Below are positions 40,441 through 52,074 of a stretch of 64,000 nucleotides of DNA, piece by piece. The translations under genes and the position numbers were made by a program. The notes below the pieces were generated by a model. It was not told the DNA's origin and made no database searches. It saw nothing but the letters and a program-made list of their open reading frames with translations. Source of the stretch: Ovis canadensis (lineage: Eukaryota > Chordata > Mammalia > Artiodactyla > Bovidae); assembly GCF_042477335.2 (NCBI RefSeq), contig NC_091246.1, positions 16,427,001 through 16,491,000 on the forward strand, in the 5' to 3' direction. Every line of letters begins with the position of its first letter. Positions within the stretch are counted from its first letter, which is position 1.

Positions 40441-40690
40441 AAAAAAATATATTTTTAATTGGAGGAAAATTGTTTTACAATATTGTGCTAGTTTCTGCCA
40501 TACATCAACTTGAGTCAGCCATAGGTATACACATGTCTCCTCGTTCTTGAACCTCCTTCCCACCTCCCACCCTATCCCACCCTCTAGAATGTCACAGAAC
40601 GCGGGGTTTGAGATCCCTGTGTCACACAGCAAATTCCCTCTGGCTATCTACTTTACATGCGGTAATGTATATGCTTTACACATGCCTGAT
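40441..40690 (-). mobile_element. L1 3' end, 5'-truncated
   Basis: ATATTTTTAATTGGAGGAAA, ACATCAACTTGAGTCAGCCA, CACCTCCCACCCTATCCCAC and AGCAAATTCCCTCTGGCTAT form the reversed 3' UTR of a bovine L1 subfamily, like 56952-57200. Confidence 0.85.
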
Positions 40691-42222
40691 TTTAAACAAT
40701 ATGCCTCTGTAGTTGACCCCCAAGCCCTCATCTCTCATTTTTATTTTTGTTTTAAATTTCCACCTCTGTATATGAAATTGGGTAATTCAACATTGTTTTC
40801 TAGATGTTTCATGGTCACATCAAGTGTAACTTATTCTAAACAGAGCACATTATATTTCTCCTGAATCAAAAATTGCTCTCCTGTTCAGTTACCCAAGGGA
40901 AGGGACTTAGGTCTGTGTTCACTCCCACTGGAAGATCATTTTACTTCTTCTTGTGTTTCTTTCTTGAACCCCTTACTAAGTTTTCCCTATCTTCCCTAAA
41001 TACTTACTGTATGTTTTTACATTAATTCCTTCTCTCTCTTTGCTACCAGACACCTTTCATTTTTTTTTTTTGAGCAAAAAACCTGATATTTGCTCCATGT
41101 GCATTGTTGCACTTATCTGTTAAAATACCTGTCATGCCCATAAAAGGGTGGAGTTTCTCAAGTTCATGTTTATCTTGTCATACCAACCATCTTGTATGCT
41201 AGGTAAGACTGGGTTGCAAAATGATATCCAAAGGCAAACTCCAATTCTTGGATACATTTGGTTGATTTGCTTTGTTTTCTTTGTAAAGGGAATTATTGAT
41301 AAACTTAATAAATAAAGACATTTTATGCAAAATTAGTTTTTCAAATTTCCCTTGAATAATAATTAGAATGGCTAATTATGCTGAATCCCCATTCCTACTC
41401 AGCAACAATGGGTGGGGGCTGAGTAGTGAGTCCTAGCTTGAAACAGAGCATGTCTGCTTTTCAGAATCTTTAACTCCAGAATCTCTGAGTGATACAGGAT
41501 CTCAAAGACTTCCCAGGACCACATTCCTGATAGGTATTAAAGTTTTTTTATCAGGATTGGGGATTCATCTCAATTCCTGACAATTACTGCGATCACATTC
41601 AAACTTTAGTGAAAACCCATTCCTGTCTTCATAGGCAGCTCACCTCTTCACATGCAGTCCAAGAGCTCTAACTGTTGAAAAGATCCTCCTCGTATTCAGT
41701 TGAAACTGATTAAAGATCACTATTGGGTACTTACCTAAGTACTGTGTAGTACAGTTCAGGCTTTTGGTTGGAAGAGCTAGAGATCACATCACTTTGGAAA
41801 GGTCAAGGGATCACAAATGGTTCTTTAAAATCAGAGACACTTATAATGAGCACTGAAAAAATGTTAGGATTTTGCCAGGGGTTGGGGGACGGGGTGTACA
41901 AATAACACTATTCAAGGAAGTAAATGGTAATGAAAAACACAGAGGTGTGGTAAGTCTGGGGTGCACTGGTAACACCTTGGTGGTCCAGCTGGGCTGATGT
42001 ATGGTTAGGAATAGGGGACAGAAGAGGGAATAGAGCCTAGAGGGCCAGTGGGTTGGACAGTTCTAAGGAGGGTTTCAACTGCATCAGGCCCTTCTTTCAA
42101 CTCTTACTAATTGCTCATTTCCAACATTTCTCCTAACTCAGCTCTCCACTGACTCAGTTTCCAGTTTCAGTTGCCTCCCGTGTAAAGTACCAGTGTAGCT
42201 TCTATGGTTCATCCTGATCCTG
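40691..42222. other. About 1.5 kb without gene or recognised repeat
   Basis: Mixed composition with a T12 run near 41060. No long frames and no protein motifs. Some of it may be very old repeat below visual detection. Confidence 0.45.
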
Positions 42223-42224
42223 TA

Positions 42225-42279
42225 TTGTATGGGCCAAAATTTTACAGAAAAACCCAAGTGAACTTTCTGGCCAACCTAG
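42225..42279 (+). mobile_element. Shortened mariner-type MITE
   Basis: The right arm (GAAAAACCCAAGTGAACTTT, CTGGCCAACC) matches the 80-bp element at 36975-37054, while the left arm (TTGTATGGGCCAAAATTTTA) is shortened by about 25 bp. TA dinucleotides flank it at 42223-42224 and 42280-42281. Confidence 0.75.
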
Positions 42280-42322
42280 TATTTTCTTTTTCCCAAATAA
42301 AGCATCTAGCCCATAAAGACCA

Positions 42323-42687
42323 ATTGTTATTGTTCAGTTGCTAAATAGTGTCCAGCTCTTTGCGACCCCATGGGCTGTAGCATGCCAACATTCTCTGTCC
42401 TCCACTATCTCTCAGAGTTTGCTCAAATTCATGCCCATTGAGTCAGTGGTGCTATCTAACCAGTTCATCCTCTGGCACCCCCTTCTCCTTTTGCCTTCAA
42501 TCTTTCTCAGCATCAGGTTCTTTTCCAGTAAGTCAGCTCTTCACTTCAGGTGGCCAAAGTATTGGAGCTTTAGCATCAATGCCTCCAGTGAATATTTAGG
42601 ATTGATTTCCTTTTGGATTGACTGGTTTCATTTCTTTGTAGTCTAAGTGACTCTCAAGAGTCTTCTCTGGCACCACAATTTGAAGGA
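42323..42687 (-). mobile_element. BovB (RTE) LINE 3' fragment
   Basis: ATTGTTCAGTTGCTAAATAG, GACCCCATGGGCTGTAGC, TGGCCAAAGTATTGGAGC and CTCTCAAGAGTCTTCTCTGG in BovB order. It covers the 3' coding end and UTR only. Confidence 0.92.
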
Positions 42688-42911
42688 CTAGTTCAATCTT
42701 CCTAAGATAAAATTCGGATTAGGTATTAGGTAATTCTATTGTCGAAGGCACCTGTTTTTTTGTTTTGTCTAATTTTAAACCCCTTTCCCTGAGTTTCAGT
42801 GATGGAAACCTGTGGTATCTGCATAAACTTATTTTCTGCTAGTCTCTACACCTGCCTAACTGTCACTAAGTCGGAACCCTGGTTATTGGATACATGCGCA
42901 CACACAGTGAA

Positions 42912-43024
42912 TGAAGCTCAGGCATTCCGGTCAGAAAACCTGGGTGTAAAATTTGTTTTCATCTCTTATTAGCTGAATGGCCTTGTGTAAGTTCCTTAAC
43001 TGAGCCTCAGTTTTCAAATATTTT
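42912..43024 (+). repeat. MIR SINE fragment
   Basis: GGTCAGAAAACCTGGGTGTA, AGCTGAATGGCCTTGTGTAA and CTTAACTGAGCCTCAGTTTT fit MIR head to core. The minus-strand 73-codon frame at 43152-42931 overlaps it and is accidental. Confidence 0.7.
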
Positions 43025-43189
43025 TTTTTAAATGAGCTTAATGCAGCCAATCTGAGATTTTTGAGACAGTTGAGGTCAGTTGGTTTCTGTTCTGCTCTCC
43101 CCAACACCTGAGCATTCCTCCTCTCAGCCTCTGCCCTGTCCAGAACTTCCACCTATCTCTGATCAGACTGTATCCCAATTGTTTGATAA

Positions 43190-43540
43190 CAACAACTAAC
43201 CTTTCTGAACATTAATTTTCATGTGTCTGGCATGGTGACAAACACTTTATATAAATCTTTTCCCTTATAAAAAGTGAAAGTGTTAGTCGCTCAGTTGTGT
43301 CCAACTCTTTGTGACCCCATGGACTGTTGCCTGCCGGGCTCCTCTGGTCATGGAATTCTCCAGGCAAGAATACCAAAGTGGGTAGTCATTCCCTTCTCCA
43401 GGGGATCTTCCCAAACCAGGGATCGAACCCTGTTCTTCCACATTGCCAGTGGATTCTTTACCATCTGAGTCACCAGGGAAGCCCCTTTTCCCAAATAATC
43501 CTATCTATCTAGTCCTATGAGGTAGAGACAATGTAAAACT
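43190..43540 (-). repeat. MIR SINE split by a Bov-tA
   Basis: Parts at 43190-43264 (TGTCTGGCATGGTGACAAAC) and 43493-43540 (AGTCCTATGAGGTAGAGACA) join as a reversed MIR if the Bov-tA is removed. Confidence 0.55.
43265..43484 (-). mobile_element. Bov-tA SINE nested in MIR
   Basis: Antisense: GTGAAAGTGTTAGTCGCTCA at left, tRNA-like head with GGGATCGAACCCTG near 43420 and TTTACCATCTGAGTCACCAG at right. CTTTTCCC at 43257-43264 and 43485-43492 marks the target-site duplication. Confidence 0.95.
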
Positions 43541-43604
43541 CTTTGAAGGTAAAGAACACATCAAATTCTCTTTTGTATCCCTTTTGAAAAGCAAATGATG
43601 GATG

Positions 43605-43975
43605 CTTGCGGTAGGCAGAATCCTACTATGGACCCCAAGAACCCTGCCTCTTGGTGTCCATGCCTTTATAATCTCCTCCCCTTGAGTGTTGGGTGGGAAC
43701 TGCTAATATGATGGATGTCACTTCTATGATTAGGTTACATTATAGGGTAAAAGTGAAGGGATTTTAATGGTCTCATGACTCCCTAGCCTGCAGGGTAGGT
43801 TTGTGAACCATTTGTCTATGGTTGATAGTGGAAATGATGGTGGAGCTGAGCGTGACAAGAGAAAGAGTGTAAAGGGAAAAGAGGCATAGGACAGAGCACT
43901 GCCCGTCACATTTACCCTCGTACAAGAGAGGAAGGATTCCTGAATAAAAAGAAATAGAGAAACCGCCTGGAATCA
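43605..43975 (+). repeat. Possible old LTR or DNA-element relic
   Basis: GGTAGGCAGAATCCTACTAT, TGGTGTCCATGCCTTTATAA and GATTAGGTTACATTATAGGG resemble a class of old mammalian repeats, but I cannot settle between LTR and DNA element. No coding content. Confidence 0.35.
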
Positions 43976-44689
43976 TGCATTAACCACAAATTAATAAAGT
44001 AGCATTTTATAAGTGGCAAATTACCTATCACCCAGTTGGCCCTAAATTCATATTAATTTTCTGTCCTCCTTCTCTACTGTCATTCCTGGTAATGAGAGTA
44101 TTTTTTTGAAGAATGTCATATTTTGCAAAGTATTTTCATGTGATCTGATCACAAGTTATGGAGACAGGTATTATTATTATTATCATTTCATAAATGTGTA
44201 TGCCACGGTGTGGTGATATGAAATGGTAATAAGACCTATATAGTACATTTTCTGAAAAAACAAAAAACAACTCTTTCCTAAAACAATCAAGTAGGATTGT
44301 AGATGTCTGAATAAAACACTGCACACAGCAGTGGAAATGAGATAAGGTGATTAAATGTCCCAAGGCTGGTAAAAGAGAATTTAGAGGAGAATATGCTATG
44401 TCTCCCCCAATTCTTCAACTTGGATGTCAGTGAACTTCTCCCCAGAAGGCTGGAGATGCCATTCTTTCCCCTTGGGGCTTCTATGTCCTATAGAAGATAG
44501 GACAGAGCTAACATTTACTCATCTATTATTGTAGAAAATTGAGTAAAAGCTTTTCCAGTTCCAAATCAAGCATGGGTTATCAGCAAATTGCCTTCTCTGC
44601 TGTTGATGATTCTGTGTTTAACCTGAGAGGCTTCTGCTTTTCTTGTTAGGGACGTGTAATAATAGTAATAAGAATGCTCAAGATGATGG
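43976..44689. other. No gene seen
   Basis: Unassigned, AT-leaning, with a short ATT run at 44170-44182. The minus-strand 75-codon frame at 44363-44136 has no motif. Confidence 0.45.
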
Positions 44690-44948
44690 TGATAGTGATT
44701 GAATGCTAAGTGCCAGGCTTTGTGCTATGTGGTTTACAGATTCGATTTCATTAAATCAGCACAGTAGTCCTGAGAGATTTCAAATTTTTCAATCTCCTTT
44801 TTGCAAAGGAGGAAACTGAGGCTTGGGAAGGATCAATGATAGTCTACAGGACACATGACTCGAGAGAGTAGAACAGAGTTTTGGGTGAAGACCTGACCCC
44901 ACAGCCCTCTGACTCTTACCCACTGAGTTATACGACTCCTGAGCTGCG
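44690..44948 (-). repeat. MIR SINE, nearly complete
   Basis: TGAATGCTAAGTGCCAGGCT, TTTCATTAAATCAGCACAGT, AAGGAGGAAACTGAGGCTTG and ACAGCCCTCTGACTCTTACC run from MIR 3' end to head in reverse. Confidence 0.85.
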
Positions 44949-45276
44949 TGCCAAAATGCTGCTCCACGCAGGTAGTTTGGGGTATAAGAGTAAACATATT
45001 CCTAACCTAGCTGTTTCGCTTTGCATCTTTTTCCCTTTCCTTCTGTGAGCTGTCAGTTACAGTAGGTAAAAAAAAACACCATTAGGGCTTTCAAAGAACA
45101 TAAGAACATGTGATGCAGGGTCTGACATCTTGTTGCAGTGCCCTACTAGCTGTGGGAACATTATCAGTTTTATTTGAGTGATGGTTGTTGAGCACACACT
45201 GTGTGCTAGAGATGGTCCTAGGTCCCCGCTTCCATGAAGCTTTGAGGGGAAGAGAGGTGTTGAGTAATCAGGCATG

Positions 45277-45406
45277 TCGGTTTTGTTTTAGTCACTAAGT
45301 CGTGTCTGACTCTTTGTGGCCCCATGGATTGTAGCCCACCAAGCTCCTCTGTCCATGGGATTTTCCAGGCAAGAATATTGGAGTGGGTTGCCATTTTCTT
45401 TTCCAG
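45277..45406 (-). mobile_element. 5'-truncated Bov-A-type SINE
   Basis: One Bov-A unit only: AGTCACTAAGTCGTGTCTGA through CCATTTTCTTTTCCAG, with no tRNA-like head. TCAGGCATG (45268-45276) and TCAGACATG (45407-45415) are a probable target-site duplication with one mismatch. Confidence 0.88.
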
Positions 45407-45415
45407 TCAGACATG

Positions 45416-46534
45416 AGTGGGTCTTAAAGATTGGTACTCTGGAAACATCCAGCAAAGAGACTGCCTTTCATCACTTAATGGTTTGAACAACTTCAGTTTA
45501 CATATCTAAAAAATGGAGATGGTAGTAATACCATTCTCCTTGTTTCATAAAAAACAAAGTATTGTGTATGACTGTATCATGTAAAATGTAAATGTTAATT
45601 ATCCTATTATCTGGAATTGTTATCATGAGCTTTATAATGTCCCATGTCAGTTATTAATGTCCACATTTCATATTACTTGTCTGTAGGTGACATACCCCCA
45701 ACTTGTGATTTTACCAAGTAGGTTCTTAGAAGGTATGTATTCAATGCTACTCATTAGCCAGAATGTGGACATTAGGCAGCCTAAGGACCCTGAAACTTCC
45801 TTGTGCTTGAAATGCAACTTATCTGTGCTTGAAATACATGAACAGCAGAAATAATTAGCACTTGGTACCTTGAATTCATGTAAGTGCTGAATAATTGGTA
45901 GGGTGGGAAAGATAGGAATTCATACCAAGACATAGAGTCAACTAGAAGATTACCCAAAAAATGTAGCTATGACCTGGTATTGATACATTTGGTGGGAGAT
46001 TTTACTTTTTTCTCCCCTCTTCTATTTTCTTCTGTCCTTTTAAGTGTTTGCCTCAAGGAAAGGGAGTAGTTTCATTTACTCAAACTCATATGCATAAACC
46101 ATAAACTCTGTAGTCATGATCTTGAAGTGAAATCTCAAAGCCGAATTTCAAAGAGGATCAGTTGGAAACTGATGCTTGATGTAGAGATGGAAAGGCTTTT
46201 ACTCAATTATCTACAATAACAGCAGGAGAAATGCTGAAAATTACTGACACAGTAAATGGATTTTTTGCATAAATGCTCTCTATTTTCAAGTTTACCTTAG
46301 TGTGAAAGACCTTTATTATGAAGGGGTCCTTCTAGCTTATCTGTTATACTTCAAAAAATAGATCATGTTTTGTTTTGGTTTTTGGTCAGGGATAATGAAT
46401 AGATCACCCTGGTAGATTGTTTAGTCTTAAACATCTGAAAGCTCCTAAGATTTGAATGTTCACAGATAGGCAGACAATATTTGGTGGTCACAGGATAATG
46501 TGATCTTAAATGTAGTGGTTGTCTCTATTTTTTT
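45416..46534. other. No gene seen
   Basis: About 1.1 kb, AT-rich, with no open frame of note and no recognised repeat. Confidence 0.5.
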
Positions 46535-46958
46535 CCTTTTTTAAAAAGCAGCTTTATTGAGATATAATTTATATACCACAAAGTTCAGTTGTTGAAAGTA
46601 TATAATTCAATGGTCTTTAGTATATTTACGGAGTTGTGGAGCCACTGTCATAGTCTAAATTTAGGACAATTTCATCACCTCAAATTAACATTAATAGTCA
46701 ATCCATTTCCCTCCAACTCTGCCAGCCCCTTTAAACCACTGAACTTCTTTCTGTCTCTATAGATTTGCCCATAGTGGCCAAAACATAAGAGTTGTATCAT
46801 ACAATATATATATAGTCTTTTGTGATTGGTTTCTTTTGCTTAGCCTACTGTTTTTGAGGTTCATCTATGTTGAAACATGTATTGATACTTGACTCTCTTC
46901 CATTGCTGAATAACGTGTGATTGTATAGCTATGGTACATTTTGTTTATCCAAGTCCTA
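46535..46958 (-). repeat. Old L1 (L1M-type) 3' region, antisense
   Basis: CAGCTTTATTGAGATATAAT, TTCAATGGTCTTTAGTATAT, TCTATAGATTTGCCCATAGT and GAGGTTCATCTATGTTGAAA are the reversed 3' UTR of an old mammalian L1. Confidence 0.8.
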
Positions 46959-46959
46959 C

Positions 46960-47345
46960 TTTTCAAAAAATTGAAGAATAGTTGATTTACAGTGTTAGTT
47001 TCAGGTGTAGAGTAAAATGATTGAGTTATAGATGTTCTTTCAGAATATATATTCAAAAATATTTCACAATTTCAGACTTTTTCATTATAGGTTATTGCAA
47101 GACATTGAATATACTTCCTTGTGCTGTACAGTAGATCCTTTTTGGTTATTTACTTTGTAAATTGTAAGTGTGTGTATGTTAATTGCAAACTCCTAATTTA
47201 TCCCTTCCCCCACCTCATTTCCCCTTTGGTAACCATTCGTTTATTTTCTGTGCCTGTCAGTCTATTTCTGTTTTGTAAAGAAGTTCATCTGTATCATCTT
47301 TTTAAAGATTCCACATAGAAGTGATACCATGATATTTGTCTTTTT
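46960..47345 (-). repeat. Artiodactyl L1 3' region, antisense
   Basis: GAATAGTTGATTTACAGTGT, GGTTATTGCAAGACATTGAA, GTGCTGTACAGTAGATCC and GGTAACCATTCGTTTATTTT parallel the L1 at 17495-18618 and 50275-50833. Confidence 0.8.
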
Positions 47346-47445
47346 CTGTCAAGTCCTACAGTTTTCCCTCCCCCTCACTTCTTTGCAACCCTTGTCTCTA
47401 TTCCCAGTTCCTTGGAAATCCTTTTTCCCTTGATTTCTGCAATAG

Positions 47446-48120
47446 CACTTATTTGTTTAATTGGAGAGTAAGTGCAGCCATGAAATTAAAAGACGCTTAC
47501 TCCTTGGAAGAAAAGTTGTGACCAACCTAGATAGCATATTCAAAAGCAGAGACATTACTTTGCCAACTAAGGTCCGTTTAGTCAAGGCTATGGCTTTTCC
47601 TGTGGTCATGTATGGCTGTGAGAGTTGGACTGTGAAGAAGGCTGAGCACTGAAGAATTGATGCTTTTGAACTGTGGTGTTGGAGAAGCCTCTTGAGAGTC
47701 CCTTGGACTGCAAGGAGATCCAACCAGTCCATTCTGAAGGAGATCAGCCCTGGGATTTCTTTGGAAGGAATGATGCTAAAGCTGAAACTCCAGTACTTTG
47801 GCCACATCATGCGAAGAGTTGACTCATTGGAAAAGACTCTGATGGTGGGAGGGATTGGGGGCAGGGGTAGAAGGGGATGACCGAGGATGAGATGGCTGGA
47901 TGGCCTCACTGACTCAATGGATGTGAGTCTGAGTGAACTCCGGGAGATGGTGATGGACAGGGAGGCCTGGCGTGCTGGGATTCATGGGGTCACAAAGAGT
48001 CGGACATGACTGAGCAACTGAACTGAACTGAACTGAAGTGCTTTACAATACTATGTTGGATTCTGCCATACATCAGCATGAGTCAGCCACAGGTATAGGT
48101 ATGTCCCCTCCCTCCTGCAA
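47446..48120 (-). mobile_element. L1 3' end split by a BovB
   Basis: TTGTTTAATTGGAGAGTAAG at 47450-47475 and CTTTACAATACTATGTTGGA, CAGCATGAGTCAGCCACAGG from 48040 are two halves of one reversed L1 3' end. Confidence 0.85.
47476..48035 (+). mobile_element. BovB (RTE) LINE 3' part nested in L1
   Basis: Plus-oriented, from CAGCCATGAAATTAAAAGAC to the ACTGA-repeat tail at 48035. Blocks at 47461-47652 ([20 protein letters not shown]) and 47692-47880 ([20 protein letters not shown]) are C-terminal coding remnants separated by a stop. AAGTGC at 47470-47475 and 48036-48041 marks the junctions. Confidence 0.94.
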
Positions 48121-48367
48121 TACCACTTTTGATTTTCCTTTTATTCTTCTGGCCATCTCCCCTCAAACTCCTTCATGGGATTCTCTCTTCCACTTTTCAG
48201 CTCTTGATTCTCTTCAGACGTTTCCATCCTTCAAACTCAGTAATAGCGAGCCCTGGCCTGGACAGCACCCTTTAGAAGGTCCTACATATCACACCCTCCC
48301 AATACATTTAGTGAGGGATACAAGGGCACCTCTGTGGTTCGGTATCCACTGCTCAGCAGGGCAATAA
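48121..48367. other. No gene seen
   Basis: Short stretch between an L1/BovB nest and a Bov-tA. Content not assigned. Confidence 0.4.
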
Positions 48368-48377
48368 TGTGCCTCAT

Positions 48378-48598
48378 GTGGAAGTGAAAGTGGTAGTTGC
48401 TCAGTTGTGTCCAACACTTTGCAACTCCATGGACTGTAGCCCGCCAGGCTCCTCTGTCCATGGGATTCTCCATGGACAGAATACTGGAGTGGGTAGCCAT
48501 TCCTTTCTCTAGGGGATCTTCCTGACCCAGGGATCGAACCTGGGTCTCCCACATTGCAGGCAGATTCTTTACCATCTGGGCCACCAGGGAAGCCCCAG
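48378..48598 (-). mobile_element. Bov-tA SINE with exact target-site duplication
   Basis: Antisense: GTGGAAGTGAAAGTGGTAGT at left, GGGATCGAACCTGGGTCTCC near 48530 (reversed B box) and the head to AGCCCCAG. TGTGCCTCAT is repeated exactly at 48368-48377 and 48599-48608. Confidence 0.96.
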
Positions 48599-48608
48599 TG
48601 TGCCTCAT

Positions 48609-49879
48609 AACTCTAACCAATTACTTTCACCACTAACATTGTTCAAGTCCCAAGGACCTCCTTCTCTACATCTTTCACCCAGGACTTCTAAGCAAAAGAC
48701 CTCTGAATTCAAGTCCCATAAGGGTGTGTAGGTCATGCTGCTGAGGAAACTAGAGATGGACACTGCTTTGGAGTACAGGCAGGATTTGAGTGGCAAAAGT
48801 GTTTAGATAAGAGAAAACTCAAAGTAATGAACGCACCAAGTCTTTCCTCTCAGATCACATGAAAGCAATACATTCTTAAAGAATGAAGTATCATTTCTCC
48901 CAAGTAACAAGTGTCCATATTCTTGCTTCTCTTCACTTTCTGATTCAGAGTTCTAGAAATATTCTTGAATTAATATGAAATTTACAGTAGTGTCACATAG
49001 AAGCAGAGAAACATTTTGTATTGTTAGCTCGTATTTCCCTTAAACTTATATGCATGCAAGTGTAGATGTAATGAGTATGAAATATGACACTGAATTTTCA
49101 TATTGCTCTATAGATCTAGACACTACTCTAAGAGATAATAAAGTTATTCTGTAATATTTTTATATATCCTATATATTATGCTGTTTGAACATAATGTGTA
49201 AAATTAATGATTCATTTCTGAATTGAAACATTACTTTAACAATATTTTGGACATTCCCAATTGCTACTTTTCTATTTTGGCACTACTGGGAAAAGAACAT
49301 GAATTATTTGAGACTCTTGGTCATAACAAGGTAATTAATGATTTTGTTGAAATGAAGACAAGAATATAAATTTCAAGGAATAAACTGGCAATTCATGAAG
49401 TGTGTATGACTTTTTTTAATCCCTAATTTGCACATTTTTGGCCTACCAACAGAACATGCAGACCTTTGAAATAATAGCTAACCTCAGTCATCTTATTAGT
49501 ATTTTGCCAAATTTAGCCATCTAAAATCATTATTTTACATATTTAAAATGGTATTGTTACAAAGATATAATTTTAAAAGTAAGAGGATTAAACATTTTCA
49601 CAGCCTGTTCATTTGATGTTTCACTTTTAAATATTTAAGCATACGCATGGGGACTTCCATTGGTACACTTGCCCAAGGTCTCACAAATATAGACTGTCTT
49701 CCCAAATATAGATTGTCCTCGGGGATCCTTTCTCTGATATCCACTTCCACTTTCTGGTGACACCTATTTGCTATGGAACTCAGTTTTCTTTTTCCCATGG
49801 TATTTTTCTCTTGATCCTCAGACTTGTATATCTTAATGTCTACCTTGGATCCTCCTCCTTGGACACAATATATCCCTAA
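48609..49879. other. About 1.3 kb without gene or recognised repeat
   Basis: AT-rich, especially 48940-49600. The minus-strand 104-codon frame at 49912-49598 has no motif. A partial local repetition of a tract with CCCAAATATAGA or similar occurs near 49680-49715. Confidence 0.45.
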
Positions 49880-51210
49880 CAAAAAATGCACTCTAATTCC
49901 ACTCCTACTCAAATTGACTCCCCCTGAAACCTGGGAATCACCTCTGCCTCTTCATGCTTCTCCCGCACCTCTTCCTCTAACAGCATTGGGCTGTTACTTT
50001 CTGTGATCCCATGTCTGTTTTCCATTCCCATTGCCTTGACCTTTGTTAAGTCATTCTTCACTTTATGTTTGTTTTTCTGCTAGTCTTCCTGATTCCAAGT
50101 TTCGCCCTTTCAGCAAAAGTCTGGTCAGTTTACTATTCTGCTTAAAAATTTCCAGTGTCCTATCAGGACCTTTAGGAAAAGGTCCAAACTCCTTAATATG
50201 GTAGAAAGGGCACTTCATGACCTAGGGTTTTCTCCTGCCTCTCCAGTCACATCCTTTTTGCCCCCAGTTTTTAAATTTTGTTAGTTTACTGTTTATTTTA
50301 GATTGGAATATAGTTGATTTACAATGCTCCATCAATTTCAGGTATATAGTAAAGTGATTCAGTTATACACATATGCACTCCTATCCTTTTTCAGATTCTT
50401 TGCCCATACAGTTTGTTACAGTGTAATGAGTAGAGTTCCCTGTACTATATAGTAGGTCCTTGTTGATTATCTGTATTATATGTAGTAGTGTGATAGGTTA
50501 ATCTCAACATCCTAATTTATCCCTCTGCCCCAACCTTTCCCCTTTAGAAGCAATAAGTTTGAAGTCTGTGAGCCTGTTTCTGTTGTATAAGTAAGTTTAT
50601 TTGTATCATTTTTTTCAGAGTCTATGTATAAGTGATATCATGTGATATTCCATCTCTAACTGACTTCACCTAGTATGATAATCTCTAGGTCCATCCGTGT
50701 TGCTGCCAAGACATTATCTCATTGCTTTTTTTAAGGCTGAGTAATTTGTCGTTGTACATACATGTACGACATTGTCTTCATTCATTCTTCTGTTGGTGGA
50801 CGTTTAGGTTGCTCCCATGTCTTGACTGTCGTAAAGTGTCTGACCACACCTTGAAACAGTTTCCCCCTTGCTCACTCTGCTCCAATGACATTGGCTTTGA
50901 TTTTCTGAATTACCCCTTCGGCCTCAATGCCTTTGTACCTGCCATTCCCTTTGCCTAGAATATTCTCTATTGCCATATTCTTCCCCTTCACCTAGTATTC
51001 ACGTGAATATATGATAAATGTCTATCCTTACCATAGACAATCCTTTTGGAAAAATTTCACATATTCTTTTCATCACAATATTATCCCTAGTCGCTGGCTG
51101 GTACAAAGTAAACACTCATTTGTTGAGTGAATAAAAGACTCATTAATGTATCCCCAGGGACTAGCATAGACTAGGTTAACTGCTCATGAAGTGTTGAATA
51201 AATGAAATAG
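49880..51210 (+). repeat. L2 LINE 3' region, split by an L1
   Basis: The first part, 49880-50268, has AAAGGTCCAAACTCCTTAAT and GGCACTTCATGACCTAGGG; the second, about 50836-51210, has TTTGTACCTGCCATTCCCTT, TGCCTAGAATATTCTCTATT and the tail GTTGAGTGAATAAAAG. The order is that of L2 with the L1 removed. The far right end (51135-51210) may be a second, overlapping L2 tail. Confidence 0.75.
50275..50833 (-). mobile_element. Artiodactyl L1 3' part nested in L2
   Basis: GGAATATAGTTGATTTACAA, AGTTCCCTGTACTATATAGT, GATAATCTCTAGGTCCATCC and GGTTGCTCCCATGTCTTGAC are reversed L1 3' UTR and ORF2 end. L2 resumes directly after it. Confidence 0.85.
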
Positions 51211-51540
51211 ATAGATGGATGCATTCTATAGGAACACCTAGGTAATTTCTGAAAAATGGCTTTTCAGAACTTGAAGTCACCTGGAGGCCAGGTAACTTGT
51301 CCCTTTAATTCATTAAGAGTTTAACCAAGTGTTGGCTGTGACCAGAAACTTAATAAACGGAATAGGTGGACATGGAAATGATCCTGTATTTATTCTGCCT
51401 CTACCTGCGTACGGTCTAGATTCCCTTTTCTCTAAGAGATGTCAGAGGGCTGATTTAGCAAGAGTGTTCTGTAAGTCTAAGGGAGAAGAGGAGTGGTGTG
51501 CAATTTGGGCATACAGTTAAGGGGTGTATAGACTCGATAT
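51211..51540. other. No gene seen
   Basis: Unassigned sequence. The 63-codon frame at 51329-51520 has no motif. Confidence 0.45.
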
Positions 51541-51750
51541 GGGGCTTCCTAGGTGGTGCTAGTGGTAAAGAACCCATCTGCCAAAGCAGGAGACGTCAGA
51601 AACATGGGTTTGATCCTTGAGTCAGGAAGATCCCCTGGAGGAGGGCATGGCAGCCCACTCCAGCATTCATGCCTGGAAAACCCCATGGATAGAGGAGCCT
51701 GGCGGGCTGCAGTCCGTGGGGTCACAAGGAACCAGACAGGGCTGAAGTGA
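51541..51750 (+). mobile_element. Bov-tA SINE
   Basis: Sense orientation: the head GGGGCTTCCTAGGTGGTGCT with A box, the B-box region GGGTTTGATCCTTGAGTC, then the Bov-A unit (CCACTCCAGCATTCATGCCT, GGAGCCTGGCGGGCTGCAGT). The tail lacks clear repeats. Confidence 0.92.
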
Positions 51751-52063
51751 GAACACACGTAGCCTTGATAGTTCAGTGTAGCCCATTTAATCAGTGGGCC
51801 ACCCAGCTGAGTATGCAGGCCAACAGCACTGCCCATAGCAGGGCTGCAGAACCAGGGCTATGAGGGGGAATTGGCCCAAGCAGGGATAGGGCTCACCTGT
51901 TAGTTATGATGAAGCATGTACAAGAGCTATGCTTTAAAAATAATCTTCAAAAGTTTCAACTAATTCCATAAACCAAAGATATTTAGGTGTTTTGGCCTCA
52001 AGTAACAAAGGATACTGATTTTGAGTGGCTTACCCTATGAAGAAATTTATTATGTCATATTAT
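51751..52063. other. No gene seen
   Basis: Unassigned stretch between a Bov-tA and a very short L1. Confidence 0.45.
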
Positions 52064-52074
52064 AAGAAAGTTAG

